Assembly: GCA_963713815.1 (NCBI GenBank)
Contig: CAVQNH010000052.1
Location: 248,001 to 312,000, forward strand
Reading direction: 5' to 3'
Length of the DNA stretch: 64,000 nucleotides
DNA from: RYN-230 sp963713815
GTDB taxonomy: Bacteria; Actinomycetota; Actinomycetes; Streptosporangiales; Streptosporangiaceae
Program-made: the position numbers and the translations under genes
The notes under the pieces: generated by a model
The model's input: only the letters and a program-made list of their open reading frames with translations
Database searches by the model: none
Told to the model about the DNA's origin: nothing
In this document: positions 17,816 to 27,235 of the stretch, one piece after another
How the letters are laid out: each line of letters starts with the position of its first letter
Position numbering within the stretch: the stretch's first letter is position 1

Positions 17816-19182
17816 CCACCCAGGCAGGCGGGACAGGAGGGCCAGCCGCGGACGGCACCGAAGGCACCGAGGGCCGCGTTTACAACGTGGCCGGCGGGGA
17901 CTGGGACGAGGTGGTCCAGGCCCTGCAGGACGGCGCCGACCCGGAGGACACCGAGCACCTCGTCGTCAACATGGGCCCGCAGCACCCGTCCACGCACGGC
18001 GTGCTGCGCCTGGTGCTGACGCTGAACGGGGAGACCGTCACCGAGCTGCGGCCGGTCATCGGGTATCTGCACACCGGCATCGAGAAGAGCATGGAGTTCC
18101 GCACCTGGACGCAGGGCGTCACGTTCTGCACCCGCGCGGATTACCTCTCACCCATCTTCAACGAGACGGTGTACTGCCTCGCGGTCGAGAAGCTGCTCGG
18201 GGTGGAGGCGGAGGTGCCTGAGCGGGCCAGCATCCTGCGGGTCATGATGATGGAGCTGAACCGGATCGCCTCGCACATGACGGCGATCGGCACGTTCGGC
18301 CTGGAACTCGGGGCCACCACCGTGTTCCTCTATGCGGTGCGCGAGCGCGAGCGGATCCTCGACCTGTTCGAGCTGATCACCGGGCTGCGGATGAATCATG
18401 CGTACGTGCGCCCGGGCGGGGTGTCGCAGGACCTGCCGCGAGGCGCCCTCGACGCGATCCGCGAGTTCCTCGGCCGGATGCCGCACCAGCTGGGTGAGCT
18501 GCGCTCGCTGATGGATGCCAACCCGCTCTACCTGGGCCGGACGAAGAACGTCGCCTACCTGGACCTGGCGGGCTGCATGGCGCTGGGCGTGACCGGCCCT
18601 CTGCTGCGCGGCACCGGGCTGCCCTGGGACCTGCGCAAGAGCCAGCCGTACTGCGGCTACGAGACGTACGACTTCGAGGTGCCCACCCAGGACACCTGCG
18701 ATGCCTACGGGCGGTACCTGGTCCGCATGGCCGAGTGCGACGAATCGCTGAAGATTATCGAGCAGGCCAGCGACCGGCTGGCCGGGCCGAGGCCGGAGCA
18801 CGACCCGGTGATGATCAGTGACCCGAAGATCGGCTGGCCGGCCAAGCTGGCCCTGGGCGGTGACGGTCTGGGCAACTCGCCGGATCACATCGCGCACATC
18901 ATGGGCCAGTCGATGGAAGCACTGATCCACCACTTCAAGCTGGTCACCGAGGGATTCCGGGTGCCTGCGGGGCAGGTGTACACCGCTGTGGAGTCGCCGC
19001 GCGGCGAACTGGGCTGCCATGCGGTCAGCGACGGCGGCACCCGGCCGTACCGGGCGCACTTCCGCGACCCGTCGTTCACCAACCTGCAGGCCGTCGCGGC
19101 CATGGCCGAGGGCGGCATGATCGCCGACGTGATCCCCGCCGTGGCCAGCATCGATCCAGTGATGGGAGGCGTGGACCGTTGA
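17812..19182 (+). CDS. nuoD: NADH-quinone oxidoreductase subunit D
   Basis: 456 aa. 49-kDa subunit with the quinone-cavity motifs: NMGPQHPSTHGVLRL (about residues 47-61), GYLHTGIEK and RADYLSP near 90-110, and the C-terminal ESPRGELGCHAVSDG and SFTNLQAVA. It ends in an ASIDPVMGGVDR tail. The last 21 bases, stop codon included, recur twice in the gap before nuoE. Catalytic core subunit forming the menaquinone pocket with NuoB. Confidence 0.96.
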   Translation: MTTQAGGTGGPAADGTEGTEGRVYNVAGGDWDEVVQALQDGADPEDTEHLVVNMGPQHPSTHGVLRLVLTLNGETVTELRPVIGYLHTGIEKSMEFRTWTQGVTFCTRADYLSPIFNETVYCLAVEKLLGVEAEVPERASILRVMMMELNRIASHMTAIGTFGLELGATTVFLYAVRERERILDLFELITGLRMNHAYVRPGGVSQDLPRGALDAIREFLGRMPHQLGELRSLMDANPLYLGRTKNVAYLDLAGCMALGVTGPLLRGTGLPWDLRKSQPYCGYETYDFEVPTQDTCDAYGRYLVRMAECDESLKIIEQASDRLAGPRPEHDPVMISDPKIGWPAKLALGGDGLGNSPDHIAHIMGQSMEALIHHFKLVTEGFRVPAGQVYTAVESPRGELGCHAVSDGGTRPYRAHFRDPSFTNLQAVAAMAEGGMIADVIPAVASIDPVMGGVDR

Positions 19183-19326
19183 GCAGGCGCTGTCGAGTAC
19201 GCGGTGCGCGACCGGCATCGATGCTCCGCATGCATGGGAGGCGTGGACCGTTGAGCAGGCGCTATTGGAGTACGTCGTGCCCGCCCTGCACTGATGCTCC
19301 GCATGTCATGGGAGGCGTGGACCGGT
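19162..19326 (+). repeat. Triplicated nuoD 3' end / nuoE leader (72-74 bp tandem repeat)
   Basis: Three copies start at 19162, 19234 and 19308 with ATGGGAGGCGTGGACCG. Copies 1 and 2 continue through the TTGAGCAGGCGCT stop region and a less similar middle ending in ATGCTCCGCATG. Copy 3 ends at the nuoE ATG. The periods are 72 and 74 bases. Each copy re-encodes the NuoD ending MGGVDR; the first two then stop. The GGGAGG of copy 3 probably serves as the nuoE ribosome site, so the repeat places spare ribosome sites in the intercistronic gap. Confidence 0.85.
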
Positions 19327-19327
19327 A

Positions 19328-20080
19328 ATGGCGCTCTCGCAGGAGGTGCGCGCCCGGCTGGAGCCGGACGCCGCACAGATCATCGGCCGCTATCCGGTGT
19401 CGCGGTCGGCGCTGCTGCCGCTGCTGCACCTGATGCAGGCCGAGGAGGGTTACCTCACCCAGGACGGCATCGAGTTCTGCGCTGAGCGACTGGGGCTGGC
19501 CAAGGCGGAGGTCACCGCGGTGGCCTCCTTCTACAGCATGTACAAGCACCACCCCGTGGGCGACTACCACGTCGGGGTCTGCACCAACTCCCTGTGCGGG
19601 GTCATGGGCGGCGACGCCATCCTGGCCGACCTGGAAGACCACCTGGGCATCGGCGACGACGAGATGACGCCCGACGGCAAGGTCAGCCTGGAGCACCTGG
19701 AATGCAACGCCGCCTGCGACTACGCGCCGGTGGTGATGGTCAACTGGGAGTTTTTCGACAACCAGACCCCGCAGTCCGCGCGGAACCTGGTGGACGGCCT
19801 GCGGTCCGGCGCGGAGGGCATCTCACCCACCCGCGGCGCGCCCCGGCTGTGCACCTGGAAGCAGGCGTCCCGGATCCTGGCCGGGTTCCCCGACGGCCAG
19901 GCCGCCGAGGGGAACACGGCCGGTGAGCCCTCCCTGGCGGGCCTGAAGGTCGCCAAGGAGCAGGGCTGGACGCCCGACGACGCGTCCAGCGCCGGCAGTT
20001 CCGGACCATCAGGATCCGGAGGGACCCCAGGCCGCGCCGCGGCGCCGCGGCCCACGAGCGGGAACGGGAAGACCACGTGA
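19328..20080 (+). CDS. nuoE: NADH-quinone oxidoreductase subunit E
   Basis: 250 aa. Thioredoxin-like [2Fe-2S] subunit. Cluster N1a ligands lie in VGVCTNSLCGVMGG (two Cys, about residues 86-91) and LECNAACDYAPVV (two Cys, about 128-132). The helical N-terminal domain includes QAEEGYLTQDGI. A Ser/Gly-rich tail of about 50 residues is unlike the E. coli protein. It begins just after the tandem repeat and shares an overlap with nuoF. Works with NuoF in the NADH-oxidising module. Confidence 0.95.
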   Translation: MALSQEVRARLEPDAAQIIGRYPVSRSALLPLLHLMQAEEGYLTQDGIEFCAERLGLAKAEVTAVASFYSMYKHHPVGDYHVGVCTNSLCGVMGGDAILADLEDHLGIGDDEMTPDGKVSLEHLECNAACDYAPVVMVNWEFFDNQTPQSARNLVDGLRSGAEGISPTRGAPRLCTWKQASRILAGFPDGQAAEGNTAGEPSLAGLKVAKEQGWTPDDASSAGSSGPSGSGGTPGRAAAPRPTSGNGKTT

Positions 20081-21381
20081 CTACTCTGCTGACCCCGGAG
20101 CTCACCGCGTTCTGGGACGAGCCCGACTCGTTCACCCTCGCGGGCTACCTGCGCCACAACGGGTACCGCGCCCTGTCCAAGGCCCTGGCCATGCAGCCCG
20201 ACGAGGTCGTCCAGACCATGAAGGACTCCGTGCTGCGCGGCCGCGGCGGTGCGGGCTTCCCCACCGGCCTGAAGTGGGGGTTCATCCCGAAGGGGGGCGA
20301 CAAGCCGCACTATCTGGTGGTGAACGCCGACGAGTCCGAGCCTGGCGCCTGCAAAGACATGCCGACCATGCTGAACAACCCGCAGGCGCTGATCGAGGGC
20401 ATCGTGATCGCCTGCTACGCGATCGACGCGCACCAGGCCTTCATCTACGTGCGCGGCGAGGTGCTGCACGCCGTCCGCCGGCTGCACCTTGCCGTGGCCG
20501 AGGCCTACGAGGCCGGTTACCTCGGCACCGACATCCTCGGTTCCGGGTTCGACCTGGAGGTGGTGGTGCACGCGGGTGCGGGTGCCTACATCTGCGGCGA
20601 GGAAACCGCGCTGCTCGACTCGCTGGAGGGCTACCGCGGGCAGCCCCGGCTGAAGCCGCCGTTCCCCGCGGTGGCCGGGCTGTACGCGTCCCCCACGGTG
20701 GTCAACAACGTCGAGTCCATCGCGACCGTGCCCTACATCCTCGGCCACGGGGCCGCGGACTTCGCGGCCTACGGGACCGAGAAGTCCAAGGGCTTCGGCA
20801 TCTTCTCCCTGTCCGGGCACGTCACCCGGCCCGGCCAGTACGAGGCGCCGCTGGGCATTACGCTGCGCGAGCTGCTGGACCTGGCCGGCGGCATGCGGTC
20901 CGGGCACCGGCTGAAGTTCTGGACCCCGGGCGGCTCGTCCACCCCGCTGTTCACCGACGAGCAGCTGGACGTGCCGCTGGACTACGAGTCGGTCGCCGCG
21001 GCCGGGTCCATGCTCGGCACCCGGTCGGTCCAGCTCTTCGACGAGACGACCTGCGTGGTCCGTGTCGTGCTGCGCTGGATCAAGTTCTACGAGCACGAGT
21101 CCTGCGGCAAGTGCACGCCGTGCCGGGAAGGCAGCTGGTGGGTGGTCCAGCTGCTCGAGCAGCTCGAGCAGGGCGAGGGCAGCGAGGCTGACCTGGACAA
21201 GCTCCTCGATATCTGCACCAACATCACCGGGCGCGCGTTCTGCGCCCTGGGCGACTCGATCGAGGCCCCGGTGAAGTCGTCCATCCGTTACTTCAAGGAC
21301 GAGTACCTCGAGCACCAGCGGCACGGCGGCTGCCCGTTCGACCCGGCCGCGTCAACGCTATTTGCCATGGAGTCCGCCTGA
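20077..21381 (+). CDS. nuoF: NADH-quinone oxidoreductase subunit F (NADH-binding)
   Basis: 434 aa from a GTG. FMN/NADH site glycine-rich loops: RGRGGAGFPTGLKWGF (about residues 55-70) and GAGAYICGEETALLDSLEG (about 165-185). The N3 [4Fe-4S] ligands are in ESCGKCTPCREG plus a distal Cys (RAFCALGDS). It oxidises NADH and feeds the Fe-S chain. It begins inside the nuoE stop, and its TGA shares one base with the ATG of nuoG. Confidence 0.96.
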   Translation: MTTLLTPELTAFWDEPDSFTLAGYLRHNGYRALSKALAMQPDEVVQTMKDSVLRGRGGAGFPTGLKWGFIPKGGDKPHYLVVNADESEPGACKDMPTMLNNPQALIEGIVIACYAIDAHQAFIYVRGEVLHAVRRLHLAVAEAYEAGYLGTDILGSGFDLEVVVHAGAGAYICGEETALLDSLEGYRGQPRLKPPFPAVAGLYASPTVVNNVESIATVPYILGHGAADFAAYGTEKSKGFGIFSLSGHVTRPGQYEAPLGITLRELLDLAGGMRSGHRLKFWTPGGSSTPLFTDEQLDVPLDYESVAAAGSMLGTRSVQLFDETTCVVRVVLRWIKFYEHESCGKCTPCREGSWWVVQLLEQLEQGEGSEADLDKLLDICTNITGRAFCALGDSIEAPVKSSIRYFKDEYLEHQRHGGCPFDPAASTLFAMESA

Positions 21382-23900
21382 TGACCGTGCCTCCGAACCA
21401 GCAAGTGCAGCCGAACCAGCCCGCCAAGGCCGGCCCCGCCCCGGCCAGCGCCTCGGCCGCCGTGGCCAAGCCGGCGGACGGGGTCACCGTCACCATCGAC
21501 GGGTTCGAGATCACCGTGCCCAAGGGGACCCTGGTGATCCGCGCCGCCGAGCAGCTCGGCATCCAGATCCCCCGGTTCTGCGATCACCCGCTGCTCGACC
21601 CGATCGGCGCCTGCCGGCAGTGCCTGGTGGCCATCGACGGCCAGCCCAAGCCGCCGGCCTCCTGCACCACCACCTGCACCGAGGGCATGGTGGTGCACAC
21701 CCAGCTCACGTCGCCGGTGGCGGAGAAGGCGCAGCGCGGCATGATGGAGCTGCTGCTGGTCAACCACCCGCTCGACTGCCCCATGTGCGACAAGGGCGGC
21801 GAGTGCCCGCTGCAGAACCAGGCCATGTCCACCGGCCAGGGCGAGACCCGGTTCGACGGCGTGAAGCGGACCTTCCCCAAGCCGATCGCGCTGTCCACGG
21901 AGGTGCTGCTCGACCGCGAGCGGTGCATCCAGTGCGCCCGCTGCACCAGGTTCGCCGACCAGATCCCCGGTGACCCGCTGATCGAGCTGCTCGAGCGCGG
22001 GCCGCAGGAGCAGGTGGGCGTGGCCGAGGGCGTGCCGTTCGACTCCTACTTCTCCGGCAACACCGTGCAGATCTGCCCGGTCGGCGCGCTGACCGGTGCG
22101 GCCTACCGGTTCCGGGCCCGGCCGTTCGACCTGGTGTCGGAGCCGAGCGTGTGCGAGCACTGCGCGGCGGGCTGCCGCCAGCGCACCGATTACCGCCGCG
22201 GCATGGTCACCCGGCGGCTGGCCGGCAACGACCCGCAGGTCAACGAGGAATGGAACTGCGACAAGGGCCGCTGGGCGTTCACCTACGCCACCCAGCCGGA
22301 CCGGCTCACCGGCCCGCTGGTGCGGGGCGCCGACGGCGTCCTGGCCCCGGCGTCCTGGCCCGAGGCCTTCGCGGCCGCCGCCCGCGGGCTGGCCGCGGCG
22401 CACGGCCGGGCCGGCGTGCTGACCGGCGGGCGGCTGACCGCCGAGGATGCCTACGCCTACGCCAAATTCGCCCGGGTCGCGCTGGGCACCAACGACATCG
22501 ACATGCGGGCCCGCCCGCACTCGGCCGAGGAAACGGAGTTCCTCGCGGCGAACGTGGCCGGCCGGGACATCGAGGTCAGCTACACCGACCTGGAACGGGC
22601 TCCGGTGGTCCTGCTGGCCGGCTTCGAGCCCGACGACGAGTCCCCCATCGTCTTCCTGAGGCTGCGCAAGGCAGCCCGCGCAGGCACCCTGACCGTGTAC
22701 TCCATCGCCCCGCTGGCCAGCCGCGGGCTGACCCGGATGTCCGGGGTCCTGCTGCCCACCGTCCCGGGAGGCGAGGCCGCCGCCCTGGGCAGCCTGATCA
22801 GCGGCACCGGACTGGATGACGCAGGCCGCGCGGCCAAGGACGCCCTGGCGGCCGATGGCGCCATCATCCTGGTCGGGGAGCGGCTCGCGGAAGTGCCCGG
22901 GGCGCTCAGCACCGCCGACCGGCTCGCCCGGGCGACCGGCGCCCGGCTGGCCTGGATACCCCGGCGGGCGGGTGAGCGGGGCGCCATCGAGGTGGGCGCG
23001 CTGCCGAACCTGCTGCCCGGCGGGCGCCTGGCCGCCAGCTCGCAGGCGCGGGTGGAGATGGCCCGGGCCTGGGGCGTGGCCTCCCTGCCCCCGCTGCCCG
23101 GCCGGGACACCACGCAGATCCTGGCCGCCGCGGCCGGGGGTGACATCGACGCGCTGGTGATCGCCGGCGTGGACCTGGATGACCTGCCTGACCCCGACGC
23201 GGCCCGCGCCGCGCTGGAGGCCACGCCGTTCGTGGTCAGCCTGGAACTGCGGCCGAGCAGGGTCACCGACCGCGCCGACGTGGTGCTCCCGGTGGCGGCG
23301 GTCGCGGAGAAGCCGGGCACGTTCGTGAACTGGGAAGGGCGGCCCGGCACGTTCAAGCCGGTGCTGGAGGTCCCGGGTGTCGAATCCGACCTGCACGTGC
23401 TGCGCCGGATCGCCGACGAGATGGACGTGCACCTGGGCCTGCCCGACGCCGCCGCGGCCCGCCGGGAACTCGCGGGCCTTGGCGTGGTGGGAGGTTCCGG
23501 GTCCGCCGCGGAGGCGGTTTCCTCGGAGACGGCACACGGGGCTTCGCTCCCGTCGGCACCCGACACCGGCCCCCCGGAGCCGGGGGAGGGTGAGGCTCTC
23601 CTCGTCACCTGGCACCAGCTGCTGGACGCCGGGCGGATGCAGGATGGAGAGCCGTTCCTGGCCGGGACGGCCCGGCCGGTGGTGGCCCGCATGTCCGCGG
23701 CGACCGCGGCGCAGGCCGGGACCGCCGACGGCGGTAAGGTCACTGTGGCCACCGCGCGGGGTTCGCTGACCCTTCCGGTCGAGGTGGCCGTCATGCCGGA
23801 CCGGGTGGTGTGGCTGCCGACCCGGTCGGCGGGATCCGAGGTCCGGCGTGAGCTCGCGGCCGGACACGGCAGCCTGGTGACCCTGAGGAGTGCGGAATGA
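21381..23900 (+). CDS. nuoG: NADH-quinone oxidoreductase subunit G
   Basis: 839 aa. Order: [2Fe-2S] ferredoxin domain (PRFCDHPLLDPIGACRQC, about residues 70-90), the His-Cys3 cluster (HPLDCPMCDKGGECPLQ), two ferredoxin-like ligand sets (CIQCARCTRF and TVQICPVGAL), then a CEHCAAGC cluster like NuoG N7, and a degenerate molybdopterin-oxidoreductase domain to the end. A low-complexity linker occurs at about residues 700-735. Longest peripheral subunit of complex I. Coupled to nuoF and nuoH by 1- and 4-base overlaps. Confidence 0.95.
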   Translation: MTVPPNQQVQPNQPAKAGPAPASASAAVAKPADGVTVTIDGFEITVPKGTLVIRAAEQLGIQIPRFCDHPLLDPIGACRQCLVAIDGQPKPPASCTTTCTEGMVVHTQLTSPVAEKAQRGMMELLLVNHPLDCPMCDKGGECPLQNQAMSTGQGETRFDGVKRTFPKPIALSTEVLLDRERCIQCARCTRFADQIPGDPLIELLERGPQEQVGVAEGVPFDSYFSGNTVQICPVGALTGAAYRFRARPFDLVSEPSVCEHCAAGCRQRTDYRRGMVTRRLAGNDPQVNEEWNCDKGRWAFTYATQPDRLTGPLVRGADGVLAPASWPEAFAAAARGLAAAHGRAGVLTGGRLTAEDAYAYAKFARVALGTNDIDMRARPHSAEETEFLAANVAGRDIEVSYTDLERAPVVLLAGFEPDDESPIVFLRLRKAARAGTLTVYSIAPLASRGLTRMSGVLLPTVPGGEAAALGSLISGTGLDDAGRAAKDALAADGAIILVGERLAEVPGALSTADRLARATGARLAWIPRRAGERGAIEVGALPNLLPGGRLAASSQARVEMARAWGVASLPPLPGRDTTQILAAAAGGDIDALVIAGVDLDDLPDPDAARAALEATPFVVSLELRPSRVTDRADVVLPVAAVAEKPGTFVNWEGRPGTFKPVLEVPGVESDLHVLRRIADEMDVHLGLPDAAAARRELAGLGVVGGSGSAAEAVSSETAHGASLPSAPDTGPPEPGEGEALLVTWHQLLDAGRMQDGEPFLAGTARPVVARMSAATAAQAGTADGGKVTVATARGSLTLPVEVAVMPDRVVWLPTRSAGSEVRRELAAGHGSLVTLRSAE

Positions 23901-25372
23901 GCGGCCTGGCCAGCGTGGCGGCCCGGGGCCTGACCGGCGCGTCCGGCGGCCATGCGCGCGTGCTCGCGGCGGCCGATCCGACCCTGGCCAGCTTCTATCA
24001 CCAGCCCTGGTGGCTGGTGGTCATCAAGGTCCTGTTCGTCTTCATCTTCCTGATGGTCATGACGCTGTTCGCGATCTGGGCGGAGCGCCGGGTCATCGGC
24101 CGGATGCAGCAGCGGCCCGGGCCGAACCGGGCCGGGCCGTTCGGCCTGCTCCAGTCGCTGATGGACGGCATCAAGCTGCCGCTGAAGGAAGACATCATCC
24201 CGACCAACGTGGACAAGCTGCTGTTCTGGCTGGCCCCCGCGATCGCGGTGATCCCCGCCTTCATCAGCTTCGCGATCATCCCGTTCGGCCCCGAGGTCTC
24301 GATCTTCGGCGTGCAGACCCCGCTGCAGCTGGCCGACCTGCCGGTGGCCGTCCTGCTCGTGCTGGCCATGAGCTCGATAGGGGTCTACGGCATCGTGCTG
24401 GCGGGCTGGGCGTCCGGGTCCCCGTACCCGCTGCTCGGCGGGCTGCGCTCGTCGGCCCAGGTGATCAGCTACGAGATCGCGATGGGACTGTCCTTCGTCG
24501 CGGTCTTCCTGTACTCGGGCTCGCTGTCCACCACGGCCATCGTGACCAAGCAGTCGGGCGCCAACACCTCGTTCCACCTGTTCGGCGCGATCCTGCACTG
24601 GCCGTCCTGGTTCGCGGTGCTGCTGTTCCCGTCTTTCGTGATCTACGTGATCACCATGGTCGGCGAGACCAACCGGCTGCCGTTCGACCTGCCCGAAGGC
24701 GAGGGCGAGCTGGTCGGCGGCTTCCACACCGAGTACTCCTCGCTCAAGTTCGCCCTGTTCTACCTGGGCGAGTACATCAACATGGTCACGGTCGCCGGGC
24801 TGGCCAGCACCCTGTTCCTCGGCGGCTGGCGGGCGCCCTGGCCGATCAGCGTGTGGCCCGACGCGAACACCGGCTGGTACCCGCTCATCTGGTTCCTGAT
24901 CAAGGTCCTGCTCGTGCTGTTCTTCTTCGTGTGGCTGCGCGGCACGCTGCCCCGGATCCGTTACGACCAGCTGATGCGGTTCGGCTGGAAGGTCCTCATC
25001 CCGATCTCGCTGGTCTGGATCCTGGTCATCGCGACGATCCGGGTCTGGCGCACGCACGGCGGCAGCCCGGCCGTCTACACCGTGGCCGGCCTGCTGGTCG
25101 TCGCGCTGCTCACCGTGCTGTTCATGGGCGACGCCGCCGCGCAGCGCCGCACCCAGGCCGCCGAGGAGGCGGCCGCCGACAGCGCCCTGCCCGTGCGGGC
25201 GGGCGGAACCCCGGATGAGCCTGGTCCCGCCGATGGCGGCCCCGGCTTCCCGGTGCCCCCGATGGATCTGCCGCACTACCACGGGATCGGGGTAGATGTA
25301 TCCCCCTCGGAGATCACCCCGGAGGAGTCCGGCGAGTCCCGGGCCACGACGAAGGAGGTGACCGGTGCCTGA
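23897..25372 (+). CDS. nuoH: NADH-quinone oxidoreductase subunit H
   Basis: 491 aa, eight predicted membrane helices. Quinone-chamber motifs are AERRVIGRMQQRPGPNR (about residues 63-79), GLLQSLMDGIKLPLKED and the GETNRLPFDLPEGEGELVGGFHTEYS loop (about 257-283). A hydrophilic C-terminal extension of about 90 residues reaches into nuoI. It joins the peripheral arm to the membrane arm. Confidence 0.96.
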   Translation: MSGLASVAARGLTGASGGHARVLAAADPTLASFYHQPWWLVVIKVLFVFIFLMVMTLFAIWAERRVIGRMQQRPGPNRAGPFGLLQSLMDGIKLPLKEDIIPTNVDKLLFWLAPAIAVIPAFISFAIIPFGPEVSIFGVQTPLQLADLPVAVLLVLAMSSIGVYGIVLAGWASGSPYPLLGGLRSSAQVISYEIAMGLSFVAVFLYSGSLSTTAIVTKQSGANTSFHLFGAILHWPSWFAVLLFPSFVIYVITMVGETNRLPFDLPEGEGELVGGFHTEYSSLKFALFYLGEYINMVTVAGLASTLFLGGWRAPWPISVWPDANTGWYPLIWFLIKVLLVLFFFVWLRGTLPRIRYDQLMRFGWKVLIPISLVWILVIATIRVWRTHGGSPAVYTVAGLLVVALLTVLFMGDAAAQRRTQAAEEAAADSALPVRAGGTPDEPGPADGGPGFPVPPMDLPHYHGIGVDVSPSEITPEESGESRATTKEVTGA

Positions 25373-26089
25373 GTTCCTGGGCCCCATCAAAGGATTCGGG
25401 ACCACCTTCCGGACGATGTTCGAGAAGGTTGACACCGTCGAGTACCCCGAGGTGAAAAACCCGACCGCGCCCCGTTACCACGGCCGTCACCAGCTCAACC
25501 GCTGGCCGGACGGGCTGGAGAAGTGCATCGGCTGCGAGCTGTGCGCCTGGGCCTGCCCGGCGGACGCGATCTACGTGGAAGGCGGCGACAACACGCCGGA
25601 GGAGCGGTACTCCCCCGGCGAGCGGTACGGCGCCGTCTACCAGATCAACTACCTGCGCTGCATCCTGTGCGGGCTGTGCGTGGAAGCCTGCCCCACCCGG
25701 GCGCTGACCATGACCAACGAGTACGAGATCGCGGACGACAACCGGGAAACCCTGATCTGGACCAAGGAGCAGCTGCTCGCGCCGCTGCTGCCCGGCATGG
25801 AACCGCCCCCGCACGACATGCGCCTCGGCCAGACCGAGCGGGACTACTACGGCCTCCGCACCGCCGGGGTGCCCGCCGGGCCCCCGCCGGCCTCGGGGCC
25901 GGAAGGCGAAGCCGGGGAGCCGGTCTGGGCGCTGGCCGCCGCCGGGTTCTCCGAGGCCGGGGAGCCGTTGGCCGGATCTCCCGAGTCCGGATCCTCTGAG
26001 GCCGGGTCAGCTGAGTCCGGGTCGCTGAGTCCGGGTCAGCTGAGTCCGGGTCTCCTGATGCGCAGTCCACCGAGAACGGGGCGCAGCAG
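25365..26089 (+). CDS. nuoI: NADH-quinone oxidoreductase subunit I, frame broken in its C-terminal repeat
   Basis: Two [4Fe-4S] clusters are clear: CIGCELCAWACPADAIYV (about residues 54-71) and CILCGLCVEACPTRAL (about 99-114). It starts at the GTG 25365, overlapping nuoH by 8 bases. After residue 165 the protein is a Ser/Glu/Gly-rich tail encoded by 15-bp repeats. One repeat unit has 14 bases, so the literal frame misses the stop and runs inside nuoJ to 26882 (505 aa). Restoring one base gives an ending like PDAQSTENGAQQ and a TGA at 26087-26089 that overlaps the nuoJ ATG (TGATG), the arrangement expected in this operon. Restored length about 241 aa. Confidence 0.88.
25974..26062 (+). repeat. 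15-bp tandem repeat in the nuoI tail, one unit short by a base
   Basis: Six units: 25974-25988, 25989-26003, 26004-26018, 26019-26032, 26033-26047 and 26048-26062, with consensus GGGTCAGCTGAGTCC encoding GSAES. The fourth unit lacks the A of GGGTCA and is 14 bases long. This single length change puts everything after it out of frame. Confidence 0.88.
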
Positions 26090-26919
26090 TGATGCACGGC
26101 AACGTACTGGCCATCACCGACGTAGCCTCCACCACCCAGCAGATCACGTTCTGGCTGCTCGCCGTGGTCTCCGTAGGCTCGGCGCTCGGCATGATCCTGG
26201 CCCGCAAGGCCGTGTACTGCGCGGTCCTGCTGGCCGTCGTGATGCTCTCGCTGGCCGTCCTGTACGCCCTGCAGAACGCGCCGTTCCTGGCCTTCGTCCA
26301 GGTGATCGTCTACACCGGCGCGGTGCTCATGCTGTTCCTGTTCGTCCTGATGATCGTGGGGATCAGGTCCAAGGACTCCATCGTGGAGACCATCAAGGGC
26401 CAGCGGGTGGCGGCCGGCCTGGGCGCCATCGGCCTGCTGGTGCTGCTCAGCCTGACCGTGGGGCACGCGGTCCTGGGGACCGCGGCCCCGGCCGGGCCGT
26501 CGTTCGGCGCGAACAACGTCTACGCGATCGCCAAGCTGATCTTCACCACCTACGTGTTCCCGTTCGAGGTGACCAGCGCCCTGCTGATCACCGCCGCGCT
26601 CGGGGCCATGGTGCTCGCGCACCGGGAGCGCCTCACCCCCAAGCTGACCCAGCGGGACCTGTCCCGGCTCCGCGTGTCCAGCGGCCATCCCGCGCCGCTG
26701 TCGGGCCCCGGGACGTACGCGCGGCACAACGCCGTGGACATGCCCGCCCTGCTGCCGGACGGGACCCCGGACGAGGCCTCGGTTCCGTCAGCCATCCGGG
26801 GGGTGCCCGAGACACCCGACCAGCGGCGCACGCTGCTGGGCAGCAGCGCCGCCGCGATGCGCAGCGCAGCCGGGCCCGGTGAGTCCGGCGGCGACTCCGG
26901 CCAGGAAGGTGACGCCTGA
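26089..26919 (+). CDS. nuoJ: NADH-quinone oxidoreductase subunit J
   Basis: 276 aa, five hydrophobic segments in the first 180 residues (starting around 15, 40, 64, 106, 150). It includes the conserved FLAFVQVIVYTGAVLMLFLFVLMI helix with its pi-bulge region. A hydrophilic C-terminal tail of about 90 residues follows, as in other actinobacterial NuoJ. The ATG overlaps the restored nuoI stop, and the last base is shared with the nuoK ATG. Confidence 0.95.
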   Translation: MMHGNVLAITDVASTTQQITFWLLAVVSVGSALGMILARKAVYCAVLLAVVMLSLAVLYALQNAPFLAFVQVIVYTGAVLMLFLFVLMIVGIRSKDSIVETIKGQRVAAGLGAIGLLVLLSLTVGHAVLGTAAPAGPSFGANNVYAIAKLIFTTYVFPFEVTSALLITAALGAMVLAHRERLTPKLTQRDLSRLRVSSGHPAPLSGPGTYARHNAVDMPALLPDGTPDEASVPSAIRGVPETPDQRRTLLGSSAAAMRSAAGPGESGGDSGQEGDA

Positions 26920-27218
26920 TGAGTCCCGGGAACTTCGTGGCGCTCGCCGTGGTCCTGTTCGTGATCGGCGCGGTGGGTGTCCTGGTGCGGCGCAACGCAA
27001 TGGTGATTTTCATGTGCATCGAGCTCATGCTCAACGCGGTCAACCTCGCGTTCGTGGCCTTCGCCCGCATGCACGGCAACCTGAACGGCCAGGTCATCGC
27101 GTTTTTCGTGATGGTGGTCGCGGCCGCCGAGGTCGTGGTAGGCCTGGCGATCCTGTTGGCGATCTTCCGCACCCGCAGGTCCGCGTCGGTGGACGACGCG
27201 AGCCTGCTGAAGTACTAG
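26919..27218 (+). CDS. nuoK: NADH-quinone oxidoreductase subunit K
   Basis: 99 aa, three membrane helices. MrpC/NuoK family features: RRNAMVIFMCIELMLNAVNLAFVAF, with the conserved membrane glutamate in CIELMLN (about residue 35), and a second glutamate in VVAAAEVVVGLAI (about residue 70). Both lie on the proton path. Followed by a 67-base gap with a strong hairpin before nuoL. Confidence 0.95.
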   Translation: MSPGNFVALAVVLFVIGAVGVLVRRNAMVIFMCIELMLNAVNLAFVAFARMHGNLNGQVIAFFVMVVAAAEVVVGLAILLAIFRTRRSASVDDASLLKY

Positions 27219-27235
27219 CTAGGACCGGCTGACGT

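Noticed and set aside
21288..25435. Very long minus-strand open frames (859 and 951 codons) opposite nuoG-nuoH
   Set aside because: They are Arg/Gly/His/Pro-rich shadows of the nuo genes caused by GC-biased third positions. They have no folds and overlap well-supported genes entirely.
25365..26882. A 505-residue NuoI-NuoJ-region fusion protein
   Set aside because: Beyond the repeat the translation is an out-of-frame shadow of nuoJ (Arg/Pro/His-rich) with no fold.
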